DNA of 64,000 bases from Brevibacillus laterosporus (GCF_030489605.1 NZ_JAUKFY010000012.1:62001-126000), one strand, 5' to 3'; shown: positions 17,101 through 26,773, numbered from the stretch's first letter. Numbers and translations: made by a program. Notes: a model not told the origin generated them from the sequence alone.

Positions 17101-20100
17101 CGATTGCTGAACCTCTTGTTTTGCAAATAATCCAGTGAGTGTTTCTGAAGATACAGGTGCATCTGTATCGTTGGCCTCAATCCTTGCCTCTAAACGCGGA
17201 ACAGAAATAAGACTAGACGTCTCTTTCTGCCATATCGCCTCATCGTCAGTCAGACGCTGTAGCAATTGGCAATAAGCACTGAACATGTCAGCAAGCATTC
17301 CCTCAGGGAACAGACCTTCTACCGCATCCCAAATCAAGAGCAGTTCCTCGTCTTGCTCCACCACCTGATGGTCGAGCCATACCTGCGGTGTTTGCGTAAT
17401 GTTATACACGAGCTTGCCCAGCCACTTTCCATCTGTCTCGCTACCGTTCCACTGGTTAACCCCAAGAGCACTCGTAAAAACAACCGGCATCGTGACACCA
17501 TGATGCTCGCCAGTTTTCTTTGCCAATTCGCGTTGTACCTGAACTCCTCCAACATACGGGTGATCCATATCGCTCCACAGCTGCTGCTGCAAATTCCGTC
17601 CTCGCTCCAACCATGTCTTGCCTTTGGAAGATTCCACCGCAAGCAAGGTCAATGTAGTGAAATCTCCTACGATATCATTAACCTGTGCGTGAAGCGGCAA
17701 GCGGTTAAATTGTGTCAGATTAATTGTAAAGCGGGAGCTCTTGCTCCAAGCCCCAAGCGTTTCAGCATAGGCTGTCAATAAAATTCCTGACGGTGTAAGC
17801 CCAACCTCCGCCGTCCGTTTTTTAAGCTTCTGCCAGACTTGTTTAGACAGCTTCGCTTCCAAACGGCTAAATCGTTGTTCCGTAAGAGACTCTGGACTTT
17901 GAGCCAAAGGTAGCTGAGGAGCAGGAGGCAAATCAGGCAATCGAGCAAGCCAATAATCGAGATCTCGTTGATACAGCTCAGATGCCTTAAGCTCTTCCAA
18001 AGCAAGAACATAATCCCTAAATGACAATTCTAATGTAGCCAACGGTGCATCCGGCTCATGATAGAGCCTGGTCCATTCGCTCAAGAGATGAAACATGCTC
18101 CACCCGTCAAAAATCAGATTGTCAAAGCTGATATGCAGACGAACACGCTCCTCTCCAAAGCGGGAAGCCCTTACGTCAAACAAAGGCCACACGTCTGTAG
18201 AAAGCACCTGATGCGACATCTCTTCCCGAATCTGCTTCAATTCGGCTTCGACCTCTTCAGGGCCCTTGCCTCGCAAGTCATTGACATTAATCAGATAAGC
18301 TGGAACATCCTCTAAAATCCGTTGCTGCCAACCATCAGGCATGATGACAGCCCGCATCATTTCGTGGTGATCAATCAGTCTCTGCCAAGCACGATTGATC
18401 CGCTCAAGGTCTAAATTTTGTCCTTCAATCTCAAAATAACAATGAGTGGAGACATTGCCTAATGCGTAAAGACCGCTTCGCCCCACCCAGTACGCCTGCT
18501 GGATATCGGTCAATGGGAAAGGCTGGTTCCGATCCTGTGGCATCGGTATGATTTTTGGCAGGGCTTCTGCCGAATCGTCATGCTGTTCTCTCTGATCCAT
18601 TAGCGTCTGGACTTGCTCTGCCATCCCTGCAATCGTAGGCTTTTCAAAAATCCGCCCCAATGACAGCTCTACCTCAAACCTGCTGCGTACCATTGCACTT
18701 AATTTGGTAGCCAAAAGGGAATCCCCGCCCAATTCAAAATAGTTATCAGCAATACCAACACGATCCATTTCAAAAAGCTGGCACCAGATCGCCGCAAGGG
18801 CAGTTTCAATTGGCGTCCTCGGGGCTGTATAAGCGTTTTCTGCCTTAGCTTTAATCAGCCTGTCAGGGGTTGGCAGTGCCTGTCGATCCACCTTGCCATT
18901 GGATGTCAGCGGCATTTCGTTCAATAGTATGAAAGCTGATGGTACCATGAAATCAGGCAGCTTTTGGCTCAAAAAACCAGATAGCTTAACCGGATTGAAT
19001 TGTGTAACATGAAGCGGCGCCTGCGCTACGATCACATGCTGGCCAAAGACACTTGCCGGATCGTTCTGCTCTGGGAAGGAGGCAACCTGCGTGAAGGTTT
19101 GTTCCTGCAATAATTGCTGCCACTTTTCAACAGATAAAAGCGGTCGCTGTTCTGTGTGTCTTTCGTCTTCATAATGGATAAATCCGTCCTCAAGGAACCC
19201 TGTGCTTACTTGCTGTAAACGACTATTGCGCGTCATTTCCAGCAAAATCAACAAGCCCCCGGGGGCGAGAAGGGATTGCATATGTAAAAGAGCCGTTTCA
19301 ATATTACTTGCACGATGCAGAGAATCCGAGGCGATAATGACATCATACTGATGGGCATCAAAGCCCTGATCCAGTGGATTCTGCTCGATATCCAACAACT
19401 GATAATGCACAAACGAATACTCCTTGAATCTGCTTTTAGCCGCACTTGTAAAGAAAGTCGAGTTGTCCGCGCATGTATAAAGAGTTGTATCAGAGCACAG
19501 TAGTGCTAGTAACGATTCGGTTAACGCTTTGCTCCTTGCGCCAATTTCTAAAATACGCAGCGGTTCAGATCTGTATTGCAGGCCATGTTGGATATGTTCA
19601 ATGATTGATTGTGCAATGCTGTTTCTGTGCTTTGTGCCAGGAAGTGCCTGCATCAGGTCATTTGGGGTCATACCCAGCTCATCTGAAAAGAAATAAGCCA
19701 GCGGATCAAGCTCTCCTGTTAAAAGCGCAACATTGGCGTTGTCCATTTGCTGGAGATAGCGCAAAAGTCCTTGTGCATGCTGTTCCCATGCAGGAGGCAA
19801 ATAGCTTTCCAGTGTCCCCTCAAGCAATTCTTCCGATACGGTCTGAACGATCACGAATGTGTCCGGTGCTTCTATTCTGACAATGCCCTCGTCAGCCAAT
19901 ATCTGAAGCCACTGTCGGATCAACTCGCGGTAACGAGGCTGAATCATGCAAGACTGCATTAGAGAATCGAGCTTATAGCTTTGATTTGTCTGCAAATCTA
20001 CCCCTGCTTGTTTCAGAGCACGGCAAATATAGCGAACACCAAGGCGCTCCATATAGGCCCAAAACACAGGAAAATCTTTTGGACTCATCTCATTGAGCCA

Positions 20101-23100
20101 TTCTTGTTCGCGACCCGCCTTCCTTAAATTGTCCCAGAGTGCCTCGGCCTGTTTCAGATCAGCGTTTACGCTGTCATACAAGGATGATTCGTTTGCCTGT
20201 TCTAAAACCACATAGCCGATCAGATGCTTGTTTTCTCTGGCATCTCCCACTGCTGTGACGACTGCATCACGTACACCTGGATGCTGCTTCATGGCCGTTT
20301 CGATCTCACCTAGCTCAATGCGATGTCCTCTGATTTTGACCTGAAAATCCTGACGTCCGAGAAATTCAATTGTGCCATCAGGCCAGTATCGTCCTAGATC
20401 ACCGGTTCGATACCAACGGGAACCATTCCAATTGACAAAACGTTCTTCGGTAAGCACCGGATCTCCCCGATAGCCTAATGCGACACCGGCTCCTCCGATC
20501 CAGAGTTCGCCTGCCACCCAGTCGGGGCAATCTCTTCCTTTGACATCCACAACCCGATACGCCTGATTGGTCAGCGGACGCCCATAAGGAATCGATGTCC
20601 AATGCTCTGGCAGCGGCAATGTAACATGGAAGAAATTAGACCAGATGGATGCTTCTGTAGCTCCCCCCATCGCTACCAGTTCACTGTGCGGGGCTACTCG
20701 TTTCAGTCGCGGTGGCAAATCAAGGCCAATCCAGTCACCGGACAGCATCGTTAAGCGAATCGGCAAGCTGTCGTACTGTCCGCTTTCCGCGGCGATTACC
20801 AGCATATCGAGCAGTACTGGGACGGAATTCCAGAGTGAAATCTGATACTTGTCAACCAGCTTGACCCAATGGGCAGCATCACGGCGTGTCTCTTCAGTAA
20901 TCAGCACAAGAGAACCGCCCACGCTCAATAGTCCAAATATGTCATAGACAGACAGATCAAAATCAAGAGCGGAAACCGCCAAGATACGATCACCTGAATC
21001 AACCTGATAGCGCGCGTTAATGTCAGCAACCGTATTCCATGCTCCAAAATGACTGATTTCTACCCCTTTCGGTTCACCAGTGGAACCTGAAGTAAAGATG
21101 ATATAAGCTGGGCTATCCCCAGAAATTGAGACAGGCTCACTCAAGGGAGCTATGCTAACCGTGTTCGCGATTGACAAGACAACGGCATCCTCTGGCCAAT
21201 CCAAAGCTTGCGCCCATTCATCATCGGTTAGTACGTAGCGAATATCTGCTTTTTTATGAATTCGCTCGCGACGAGTCGCCGGTTGTCCGGTGCCAATCGG
21301 AACATAGCAGCCACCAAGTGCCATAATGCCAAGCACCGCAGCGATTTGATCGATTCCCCTCGGCATGGTAACGGCAACAGCATCTCCCGTTTTTATCCCC
21401 TGTTCCTTAAGGAATGCCGCCACCTGCAACGCGTACCTAGATAGTTCGCCATACGAAATATTTGTATCTGTATGACTATCTATCAGCGCCGTTTCTTGCG
21501 GATTCGTAGCTGCATGCGCAAAGAATGCACTGTGCAGGCATTGACCCGGTTGTGCGAGTAACGATTCACTGTCGTTGTTCTGCCTTTGCTGCTCCAGATC
21601 AGGTAAAAGCTCTGGCGTAGCTTGCCAATCATTGTCATGGGCAACAAGCCAGTCCATGAGTTGGCCAAAAGCAGCAAACATTTGATCAATCATCCCGTCC
21701 GGGAATAGCTGATCGACGGAATCCCACGCCAGCAATAAGCCACCATCCATTTCATAGGACTGAAAATCAAGCCATACCTGCGGCGTTTGCGAAATCATAT
21801 AGGAGAGCTGTCCTAAAGTCTGACGGCATTCCTCATTGATGAGCGGCGTTCCCAAATTGCATGCAAAAACCACAGGGGCAAAATCCCGCTCTCCCGGGCG
21901 AACTCTCGCCAAATCACGTTGAAGCTGTACGCCCGAATAAGCTGCATGAGCGACATCCTGATGAAACCGGGCTTGCACCGAATGAACACGGTCCAAAAAC
22001 GATTGACGGGTACGCAGGTCAACAGCAAGCAAAAGCAGGTTGGTAAAATCAGCAACAACCTCTTCAATGCCAGCATCTCCGGTTTGGCGATCAAACAATG
22101 GTATGTTAATGAGAAACTGCGAATGGGTGCTCCAGCGATCAAGAATTTCTGCATATGCCGTTAACAGCACCATCGCCGGTGTGACTCGTTTGGCTGCGGA
22201 GCGTTTTTGTAAAAGCATCCAATCCTCAGCTTTCATGAAATAGTTCCTTCTTGTAAAAACAGGTGCCTTAATCATTTCCGGCTTTTCCTTCAATGGTAAG
22301 CCCGGAGCTCCTGGCAGCGTGGACAGCCTCTCCTGCCAATAGCGGGCGGCTTCCTTTCTGTCTGAGGCCCGTTGTTGTGTTTCATGCTGAAGATAGCTGG
22401 CAAAGCTCCAATGAGCAGGCGCCGCTGGTTGGCAGCCACGCGCATATGCCGCTGCTAGATCACGTAACAGAATGTGCAGGCTTTGCACGTCAGCAACAAG
22501 CAAATCAATATCAAAATGAAGTCGGGTGCGCCCCTCTGGCAACAAACTCAGCTCCAGACCCGCTACCTCTCCCTTCTCCACCGCCAGACGGCGATGTGAC
22601 AGACGGGCACGTATACTCTCCAGCTTCAGGGTGAGCTCGTCTTCAGCATATAAACGCAGGTCATGAACGGGCACTGTTTTTGTATAAGGAGTGCTCAGCA
22701 CCTCTTGCTGTCCATCAGCCAAAAATCTTGCCCGAAGCATCGGATGATGCATGAATAACTGTTCCCACGCGTTTTGCAGACGCCCATGCCCCACGCCTGT
22801 GCCATCAATCTCAAGATAGGCATGGCATCCGACTCCGCCCAGCGGCTGATCATCCTGACGCCCAATCAAATAGGCATATTGCACATCCGTCAGCGCAAAA
22901 GGACTATCTGTTTCTTCTTGTGCTTGGACTGGTTGTTCTTGGACTGCGATATTATTGTCCTTTATGGAAGAAGGCGCCGGACTGTTTTTTTGCAGAAGCG
23001 CCCACCAATCACTCAGATAAGGGGCAGCGATCAGCTCGGCAAACGTAACCTTTACGCCTTCCTTTCGCCATTTGTTGACCATTCTCATCATTTGTAAAGA

Positions 23101-23244
23101 ATCCAATCCCAGCTCGATCAGATTCTGATCATCATCAAACTCGACAGGCGCAGGCAGCATAGCCAGAATCTGCCTCCGCACCTCCTCATAGCTTAATGAG
23201 GAGGCAGAGCTTGTGGATTGACTGTCAATGCGCAGATGTTTCAT
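14137..23244 (-). CDS. Two-module cysteine NRPS, ArCP-Cy-A(E)-PCP-Cy-A(E)-PCP
   Basis: This 3035-residue assembly-line protein builds salicyl-(Cys)2. In order: an aryl carrier domain (LIELGLDSLQM, Ser near 49); Cy1 (FALTDVQYAYLIGR, motif DLLVADVQS); A1 with IFTSGSTGEPKGVE and YRTGDLGRY, holding an inserted degenerate methyltransferase/epimerase-like domain (LRILEIGARSKALTE); carrier 1 (NYFELGGDSLLATK); Cy2 (FPLTDIQQAYWVGR, motif DNLIFDGWS); A2 (IYTSGSTGLPKGVM) with a second degenerate insert (LEIGTRVGGLT); and carrier 2 (FFARGGDSLRAIQ). Hand-read A codes are D-L-Y-N-M-S-M-I-W and D-L-Y-N-L-S-L-I-W, both cysteine-type. The inserts resemble the epimerase domain of PchE, so both cysteines may be epimerised rather than methylated. 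The start ATG 23244 has AAGGTGG upstream, 27 bases after the ligase/synthase gene. There is no C-terminal thioesterase, so the chain must pass to the NRPS at 4981-10500. Confidence 0.92.
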   Translation of the reverse strand: MKHLRIDSQSTSSASSLSYEEVRRQILAMLPAPVEFDDDQNLIELGLDSLQMMRMVNKWRKEGVKVTFAELIAAPYLSDWWALLQKNSPAPSSIKDNNIAVQEQPVQAQEETDSPFALTDVQYAYLIGRQDDQPLGGVGCHAYLEIDGTGVGHGRLQNAWEQLFMHHPMLRARFLADGQQEVLSTPYTKTVPVHDLRLYAEDELTLKLESIRARLSHRRLAVEKGEVAGLELSLLPEGRTRLHFDIDLLVADVQSLHILLRDLAAAYARGCQPAAPAHWSFASYLQHETQQRASDRKEAARYWQERLSTLPGAPGLPLKEKPEMIKAPVFTRRNYFMKAEDWMLLQKRSAAKRVTPAMVLLTAYAEILDRWSTHSQFLINIPLFDRQTGDAGIEEVVADFTNLLLLAVDLRTRQSFLDRVHSVQARFHQDVAHAAYSGVQLQRDLARVRPGERDFAPVVFACNLGTPLINEECRQTLGQLSYMISQTPQVWLDFQSYEMDGGLLLAWDSVDQLFPDGMIDQMFAAFGQLMDWLVAHDNDWQATPELLPDLEQQRQNNDSESLLAQPGQCLHSAFFAHAATNPQETALIDSHTDTNISYGELSRYALQVAAFLKEQGIKTGDAVAVTMPRGIDQIAAVLGIMALGGCYVPIGTGQPATRRERIHKKADIRYVLTDDEWAQALDWPEDAVVLSIANTVSIAPLSEPVSISGDSPAYIIFTSGSTGEPKGVEISHFGAWNTVADINARYQVDSGDRILAVSALDFDLSVYDIFGLLSVGGSLVLITEETRRDAAHWVKLVDKYQISLWNSVPVLLDMLVIAAESGQYDSLPIRLTMLSGDWIGLDLPPRLKRVAPHSELVAMGGATEASIWSNFFHVTLPLPEHWTSIPYGRPLTNQAYRVVDVKGRDCPDWVAGELWIGGAGVALGYRGDPVLTEERFVNWNGSRWYRTGDLGRYWPDGTIEFLGRQDFQVKIRGHRIELGEIETAMKQHPGVRDAVVTAVGDARENKHLIGYVVLEQANESSLYDSVNADLKQAEALWDNLRKAGREQEWLNEMSPKDFPVFWAYMERLGVRYICRALKQAGVDLQTNQSYKLDSLMQSCMIQPRYRELIRQWLQILADEGIVRIEAPDTFVIVQTVSEELLEGTLESYLPPAWEQHAQGLLRYLQQMDNANVALLTGELDPLAYFFSDELGMTPNDLMQALPGTKHRNSIAQSIIEHIQHGLQYRSEPLRILEIGARSKALTESLLALLCSDTTLYTCADNSTFFTSAAKSRFKEYSFVHYQLLDIEQNPLDQGFDAHQYDVIIASDSLHRASNIETALLHMQSLLAPGGLLILLEMTRNSRLQQVSTGFLEDGFIHYEDERHTEQRPLLSVEKWQQLLQEQTFTQVASFPEQNDPASVFGQHVIVAQAPLHVTQFNPVKLSGFLSQKLPDFMVPSAFILLNEMPLTSNGKVDRQALPTPDRLIKAKAENAYTAPRTPIETALAAIWCQLFEMDRVGIADNYFELGGDSLLATKLSAMVRSRFEVELSLGRIFEKPTIAGMAEQVQTLMDQREQHDDSAEALPKIIPMPQDRNQPFPLTDIQQAYWVGRSGLYALGNVSTHCYFEIEGQNLDLERINRAWQRLIDHHEMMRAVIMPDGWQQRILEDVPAYLINVNDLRGKGPEEVEAELKQIREEMSHQVLSTDVWPLFDVRASRFGEERVRLHISFDNLIFDGWSMFHLLSEWTRLYHEPDAPLATLELSFRDYVLALEELKASELYQRDLDYWLARLPDLPPAPQLPLAQSPESLTEQRFSRLEAKLSKQVWQKLKKRTAEVGLTPSGILLTAYAETLGAWSKSSRFTINLTQFNRLPLHAQVNDIVGDFTTLTLLAVESSKGKTWLERGRNLQQQLWSDMDHPYVGGVQVQRELAKKTGEHHGVTMPVVFTSALGVNQWNGSETDGKWLGKLVYNITQTPQVWLDHQVVEQDEELLLIWDAVEGLFPEGMLADMFSAYCQLLQRLTDDEAIWQKETSSLISVPRLEARIEANDTDAPVSSETLTGLFAKQEVQQSSHPAVISANRTLTYEELSLSADKIANLLQEKGAKPNTLVAVVMEKGWEQVVATLGILKSGAAYLPIDPAHPKERRSQLLRDGQIRIVLTQSWLDERLSWPEDVERLLVDQMPARNEAMNLLPIAGQPEDLAYVIYTSGSTGLPKGVMIDHRGVVNTIEDVNQRFSVGPQDRLLALSNLNFDLSVYDIFGMLAAGGTIIMPEADKAKDPAHWIEWMKQEQVTVWNTVPALMQMLIEYASGRNLELPQTLRLVLLSGDWIPLDLPDKIKAYFPQVQVIGLGGATEASIWSNLYPIEDIDPSWKSIPYGSPMINQRFYVLNEWMENCPVWVPGQLYIGGIGLAKGYWQDESKTNDKFIYHPHTGERLYRTGDLGRYLPDGNLEFLGREDFQVKIRGHRIELGEIETALNRHDGVKNAIVAVPDESGEEKRLVGYVVLDQQRGAELLETEQADSADCESRWQEISNAGQLQAAQVPDSMDAEAIARFLHEADRVSSAFICRTLDEMGMFSSQGERYFIDNLVRQCKIHQRYKTLLLHWLDVLVEEGLLAKNEDGTYQSLRSLREGLAIFAQDGALSVSPVGTEAVQALEDHFSRDSSLFINLLTGKLDPLELFFTEDASLTPSGLNRFDFTREYYSNLAKEVFCTLVNSYPSDKELRVLEIGTRVGGLTPTLVSALPVERTRYVYADESAFFTDRAKQEWGEQAPLEYGLFDMNTAPLWQGYEPHSFDAIVADNTLHRSRNLNMTLEYLRGMLAPGGVLLLVESTRNSRLILTTVGFFEDGFSHLEDERKANYLPLLAPDQWCTILERQGFSHVRAFPQNNQVAAKFDRHLIVAQAPEAVKVFRPEKLSDWMQKMLPDYMVPTEYVLLDQLPLSANGKVDRKALAKLGGKKESLPKKAHVAPSTQTEINIASVWEEVLNCSTIGIHDSFFARGGDSLRAIQCINLLKERYQIELSMQTLFEYSTICMLAEFIDTSASETEQLAANYDEGTI

Positions 23245-23271
23245 CAGAATTACCACCTTCCCAGGCAATGC

Positions 23272-26268
23272 CTATACTGGTTTTACTTTTTCTGCTTCAC
23301 GGCTGGATACAACCAGCTGCCTGGAAAAACTGCTCAATTTTTCACGTGTTTCTTCCAGCTCTCTGGTTGGTAAAGACATCTCTACCACGCCTGCTCCGGC
23401 ATGCAGCCATGCACTGTTGTTTTGTTGATAGATTGTTCGCAGCACCAGAGCAGAGTCCATTGCACCATCGCTGTCAAAGGTCATGACGCAGCCGCTGTAG
23501 AGATTTCTCGGCTCAGACTCAAGTCTGCCTATGGCATCAATTGATTCTTTTTTTGGAATTCCGGAAGCAGTGACGGCAGGGAACAGTGCGCGGAACGCAT
23601 CCCATGAATTGAACTCAGGCTTTATTTTCCCTTTCAATCTTGAAGCAATATGCTGAACGGTTCCCCGGCTGGCAACAGACATGAAATCACTCAAGAAGAT
23701 CGTCGTAGAATCGCAGACACTTTTTAGCTCTTCAAAGGCAAGCTTGACAGATACCGCATGTTCCGCAATCTCCTTAGGATCATTCAAAAGCTCTGCCTTA
23801 AGCTTGTCCCCCTCGTCCTCGTTGCTTCCACGCGACCGCGTTCCTGCAAGCGGGAAGGTACTTACCCATCCATTGCTATCAACCTCAACCACCGTTTCCG
23901 GACTAAAGCCAACCGCATGCAAACCATCGAGGCTAAGCAAAAAGGAACGAGCAGGGGTGTTGACTCTTCTGCCTGCGATATAACTAGCCACCATATCAAG
24001 CTCTTGATGAATCGGAATTTTTCTAGATAGGATCACCTTGTGGTATTTGCGTTCCTTAATCTCTCGAACAGCCTCCGCTACCCCTTGCATATAGGCTTCA
24101 GCACCATACGTATTAACCTCAGGAACATTCAATTTTTGACTGACTACTCTTTGCACAAGAGCATTTTTGTCATCATCGAGTCCATTCTCTCGAAGCTTTC
24201 GCAGTAAATCAGCGAATTCATTTCGTTTTTCTTCACGTAGTGCTCTTAACAGAATAGAGCCTTTGGTAAAGCGCATCTCCACCTCTGGAATAAACAGCTT
24301 AACAAGGCAACCGGCTTCAGGCTGTAATGGCAGATTCTGATAATAGCGGGCCATTCCAAAGTTAACGGTTCCATAGGCACGCCAGTTTTTTAGCGGTATA
24401 GAAGCAAATGCTTTGTCAATTGTTGCGCTTAGCAGGTTATTTTCAAAACGGATTGTTTGGTTGTTATAGGTTAGGGTTGTATGTTGCTCGTCTACGGTTA
24501 GAAGAGCATGAATCCCCATCCCCAACGACAGCTCGTCTCCGTTTTCATAAAGCAGATAGTTTTCATAAAGACCTTGCTCGACAATTTGTGAAGCTGCCAA
24601 ATGAACGTCTCCCTCAAAAGCAAATGTTTCCTCCAGATAGGAGACCTCGCACGTCGTCGTTGCATTGCTCTTTGGTGCTGTCGCTAATTCTTTGAGCTTG
24701 GCTTTATTCACTTTACCGACGCTAGTAAGCGGCCAGTAATCGATGAATTCAATTTGATCGGGCATTTTATAACGCGCCACTCCCTTTTCATGGAAAAAGG
24801 CATGAATATCTGCAAGGGTGATTTCCTGATTGTCAGTAATGACATAAGCGCAGCTTTTTTCACCAAGCGTTGGGTCTGGCAGGGTAATCAGAGCGGCATC
24901 CTTGATATCTGGATGCATACGCAGGTACGCCTCTACTTCAGCAGGCATGATTTTTTCGCCTGCCCGGTTGATTTGCTCCTTGATTCGTCCCCCGATCTGG
25001 AAATTTCCCTCCGGTGTGATCCTTGCCTTGTCGCCAGAACGATAAAAGCCATCGGGAGTAAAGCTCTCGCGGTTCTGCTCTGGAGCTCTGTAGTACCCGC
25101 TTATTGTATAGGGTCCTCGAACGATAAGTTCCCCATAAGCACCTGTCTCAACGTCATTTCCGTATTCATCAACAATTCGAACCTCATCCGCATCGGAGAG
25201 TGGACGGCCCTGGGAACTGGTGATGACCGACTCTGGATCATCAAGGGATGTGCAGCAGATGAGACCCTCTGCCATTCCAAATACCTGTTGGAGCTTACAT
25301 TTCATTTCATGAATGATGCGCTTCGCGAGATTTTCATCCAGCATGGAGCCGCCTACCTGCAGAACTTCAAGGCTTGAGAGATCGTTGGAGGTATCCCATT
25401 CCAGCACTTCAAGCCATACATGGACAATAGAAGGTACAAGGGCAGTGATGGTCACCCGCTCTTTTTCAATAAGGGGAAAAGCTTCATCGCAGCTTGTTGT
25501 TTGACACAACACGACTTTGCCTCCAGCAGACAATGTGCCAAGGATACCGGGGCAACAAAGAGGAAAGTTATGCGCAATTGGTAAAACGGCAAGATAGACG
25601 CTCTGCGGAGTCAGCTTGCAGCGCGTTGCGGCTGCTTTTGCATTGTATGTGTAATCGGCATGGGTTCTTGGAATGAGCTTTGGAGTACCGGTCGTTCCAC
25701 CGGATAAGAGCAACAGAGCTGTGTCCTTGTATGAAGGCACATCCAGCTCTGCTGGTGCCCCGCTGATATCAGCAAGATTGATGCCGATGTCACTTTCTCC
25801 ATCGGTCATGACAAATTTGACGGACGGATGCTTTTTAACCAATTGTTGCGCCATTTTGGTGTAGTCAAAGCCAAGAAACGTAGTTGGAATTATATAAGCA
25901 ACCGGTTTGGCGAGTGTAAAAATTCCGTCTAGTTCAGCTTCTCTATGAGCAGGTAAGACCAATATCGGCAAAGCACCAATGCGAAAGAGAGCAAAGCATG
26001 TGAGTACGAAGGAAATCCGATTCGGAAGCTGTACAGCCACATTGTCCCCTTTCTTGATTCCCATCTGAATGAAACCAGAAGCTAGCTCATCAACCTGACT
26101 GTCAAGCTCTTTGTAGGTGAGTCTGCTATCTCCTTCCACTAGTGCTTCTCGATTCTGGTATTGTTGTGCCCATATGCGCAATTGCTGCCCAAGCGTTTTT
26201 GGCTCCCACAATCCGAGTTGTTCGTATTTTTTTGCAGTATCCTCAAACCATTCTGTAGTCGCTTTCAT
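23272..26268 (-). CDS. Fused salicylyl-AMP ligase and salicylate synthase
   Basis: A 998-residue bifunctional enzyme. Residues 1-540 are an aryl-acid adenylating enzyme (DhbE/YbtE/PchD/MbtA family) with LLSGGTTGTPKLIPRTH, HNFPLCCPG, FGMAEGLICCT and SGDKARITPEG. The Cys in HNFPLCCPG, where DHB ligases have Ser, points to salicylate. Residues about 660-985 are an MST-family salicylate synthase (MbtI/Irp9/YbtS type) with KVILSRKIPI, FPLAGTRSRG, NDPKEIAEHAVSV, FPAVTASGIPK, RNLYSGCVMTF and AGAGVVEMS. One polypeptide would thus make salicylate from chorismate and load it on the ArCP of the next gene. In pyochelin, yersiniabactin and mycobactin systems these are separate proteins. It is the first gene of the biosynthetic operon, about 110 bases after a Fur-boxed promoter; AGAGGAGGACAT precedes the ATG. 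Confidence 0.93.
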   Translation of the reverse strand: MKATTEWFEDTAKKYEQLGLWEPKTLGQQLRIWAQQYQNREALVEGDSRLTYKELDSQVDELASGFIQMGIKKGDNVAVQLPNRISFVLTCFALFRIGALPILVLPAHREAELDGIFTLAKPVAYIIPTTFLGFDYTKMAQQLVKKHPSVKFVMTDGESDIGINLADISGAPAELDVPSYKDTALLLLSGGTTGTPKLIPRTHADYTYNAKAAATRCKLTPQSVYLAVLPIAHNFPLCCPGILGTLSAGGKVVLCQTTSCDEAFPLIEKERVTITALVPSIVHVWLEVLEWDTSNDLSSLEVLQVGGSMLDENLAKRIIHEMKCKLQQVFGMAEGLICCTSLDDPESVITSSQGRPLSDADEVRIVDEYGNDVETGAYGELIVRGPYTISGYYRAPEQNRESFTPDGFYRSGDKARITPEGNFQIGGRIKEQINRAGEKIMPAEVEAYLRMHPDIKDAALITLPDPTLGEKSCAYVITDNQEITLADIHAFFHEKGVARYKMPDQIEFIDYWPLTSVGKVNKAKLKELATAPKSNATTTCEVSYLEETFAFEGDVHLAASQIVEQGLYENYLLYENGDELSLGMGIHALLTVDEQHTTLTYNNQTIRFENNLLSATIDKAFASIPLKNWRAYGTVNFGMARYYQNLPLQPEAGCLVKLFIPEVEMRFTKGSILLRALREEKRNEFADLLRKLRENGLDDDKNALVQRVVSQKLNVPEVNTYGAEAYMQGVAEAVREIKERKYHKVILSRKIPIHQELDMVASYIAGRRVNTPARSFLLSLDGLHAVGFSPETVVEVDSNGWVSTFPLAGTRSRGSNEDEGDKLKAELLNDPKEIAEHAVSVKLAFEELKSVCDSTTIFLSDFMSVASRGTVQHIASRLKGKIKPEFNSWDAFRALFPAVTASGIPKKESIDAIGRLESEPRNLYSGCVMTFDSDGAMDSALVLRTIYQQNNSAWLHAGAGVVEMSLPTRELEETREKLSSFSRQLVVSSREAEKVKPV

Positions 26269-26375
26269 TATGTCCTCCTCTTGAATACCTGCGGGTCAAT
26301 CAATATGCACCCAAAGCGGGATTACGCAGGGTACTGTCAATCTGGTTGCCTGATCGTGATGGTTTGTCTAACAAT

Positions 26376-26404
26376 ACGATATTGATAATGATAATCATTG
26401 TCAA
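26376..26404 (-). promoter_or_regulatory. Fur-controlled promoter of the biosynthetic operon
   Basis: On the minus strand TTGACA (26399-26404) and TATCGT (26376-26381) are spaced by 17 bases. The spacer and -35 are covered by a Fur box at 26384-26402 (GATAATGATAATCATTGTC), one mismatch from the 19-base consensus. Fe-Fur binding here should block RNA polymerase. Confidence 0.9.
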
Positions 26405-26773
26405 TAGTTTCAGCCATAAATTTTCTTGATATTGGTAATAAACGCCGAGTTCCCTTCCAATTTCTCACTTTTCCTTCGTTTCATTCCGCCAGGTTTTCTG
26501 GCTTACATTTCATGATCGCAGTGCATTTGTATTACCAGAGTACTGAGAAGATTCCTTCAACAACAATTGAACACTCCTTCAGTCGGGCTGCATGTGCTAG
26601 CACTCCGGACAAAAAGCCACCACTATGCGAACAAGATGGGCGAAAGCAGTTCGTACACTCTCCTGTATCCCGCTTCTATGGCTGTTGCCTTCTTGCGTAT
26701 ACCCGATCTGCTGAAAAAATGTTAGCTGTGATTCCTGCCATTTCGTTATTCACAATGTTGAAAAAATGGCGCC
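26405..26773. other. Long gap between the thioesterase gene and the biosynthetic promoter
   Basis: About 370 bases separate the thioesterase stop from the Fur promoter. A plus-strand frame is open across most of it, but it has no ribosome site or recognisable product and runs into the thioesterase gene. No minus-strand gene and no strong terminator were seen. Confidence 0.4.

Noticed and set aside
24754-25377. A 207-codon plus-strand frame and other long plus-strand frames across the NRPS and ligase genes (for example 17266-17781)
   Set aside because: They lie antisense inside genes with clear domain structure, have no ribosome sites and no recognisable products.
23272-26268. 2,3-dihydroxybenzoate rather than salicylate as the starter
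   Set aside because: The ligase pocket has Cys where DHB ligases have Ser, the second half is a salicylate synthase, and no entA- or entB-like genes are present.
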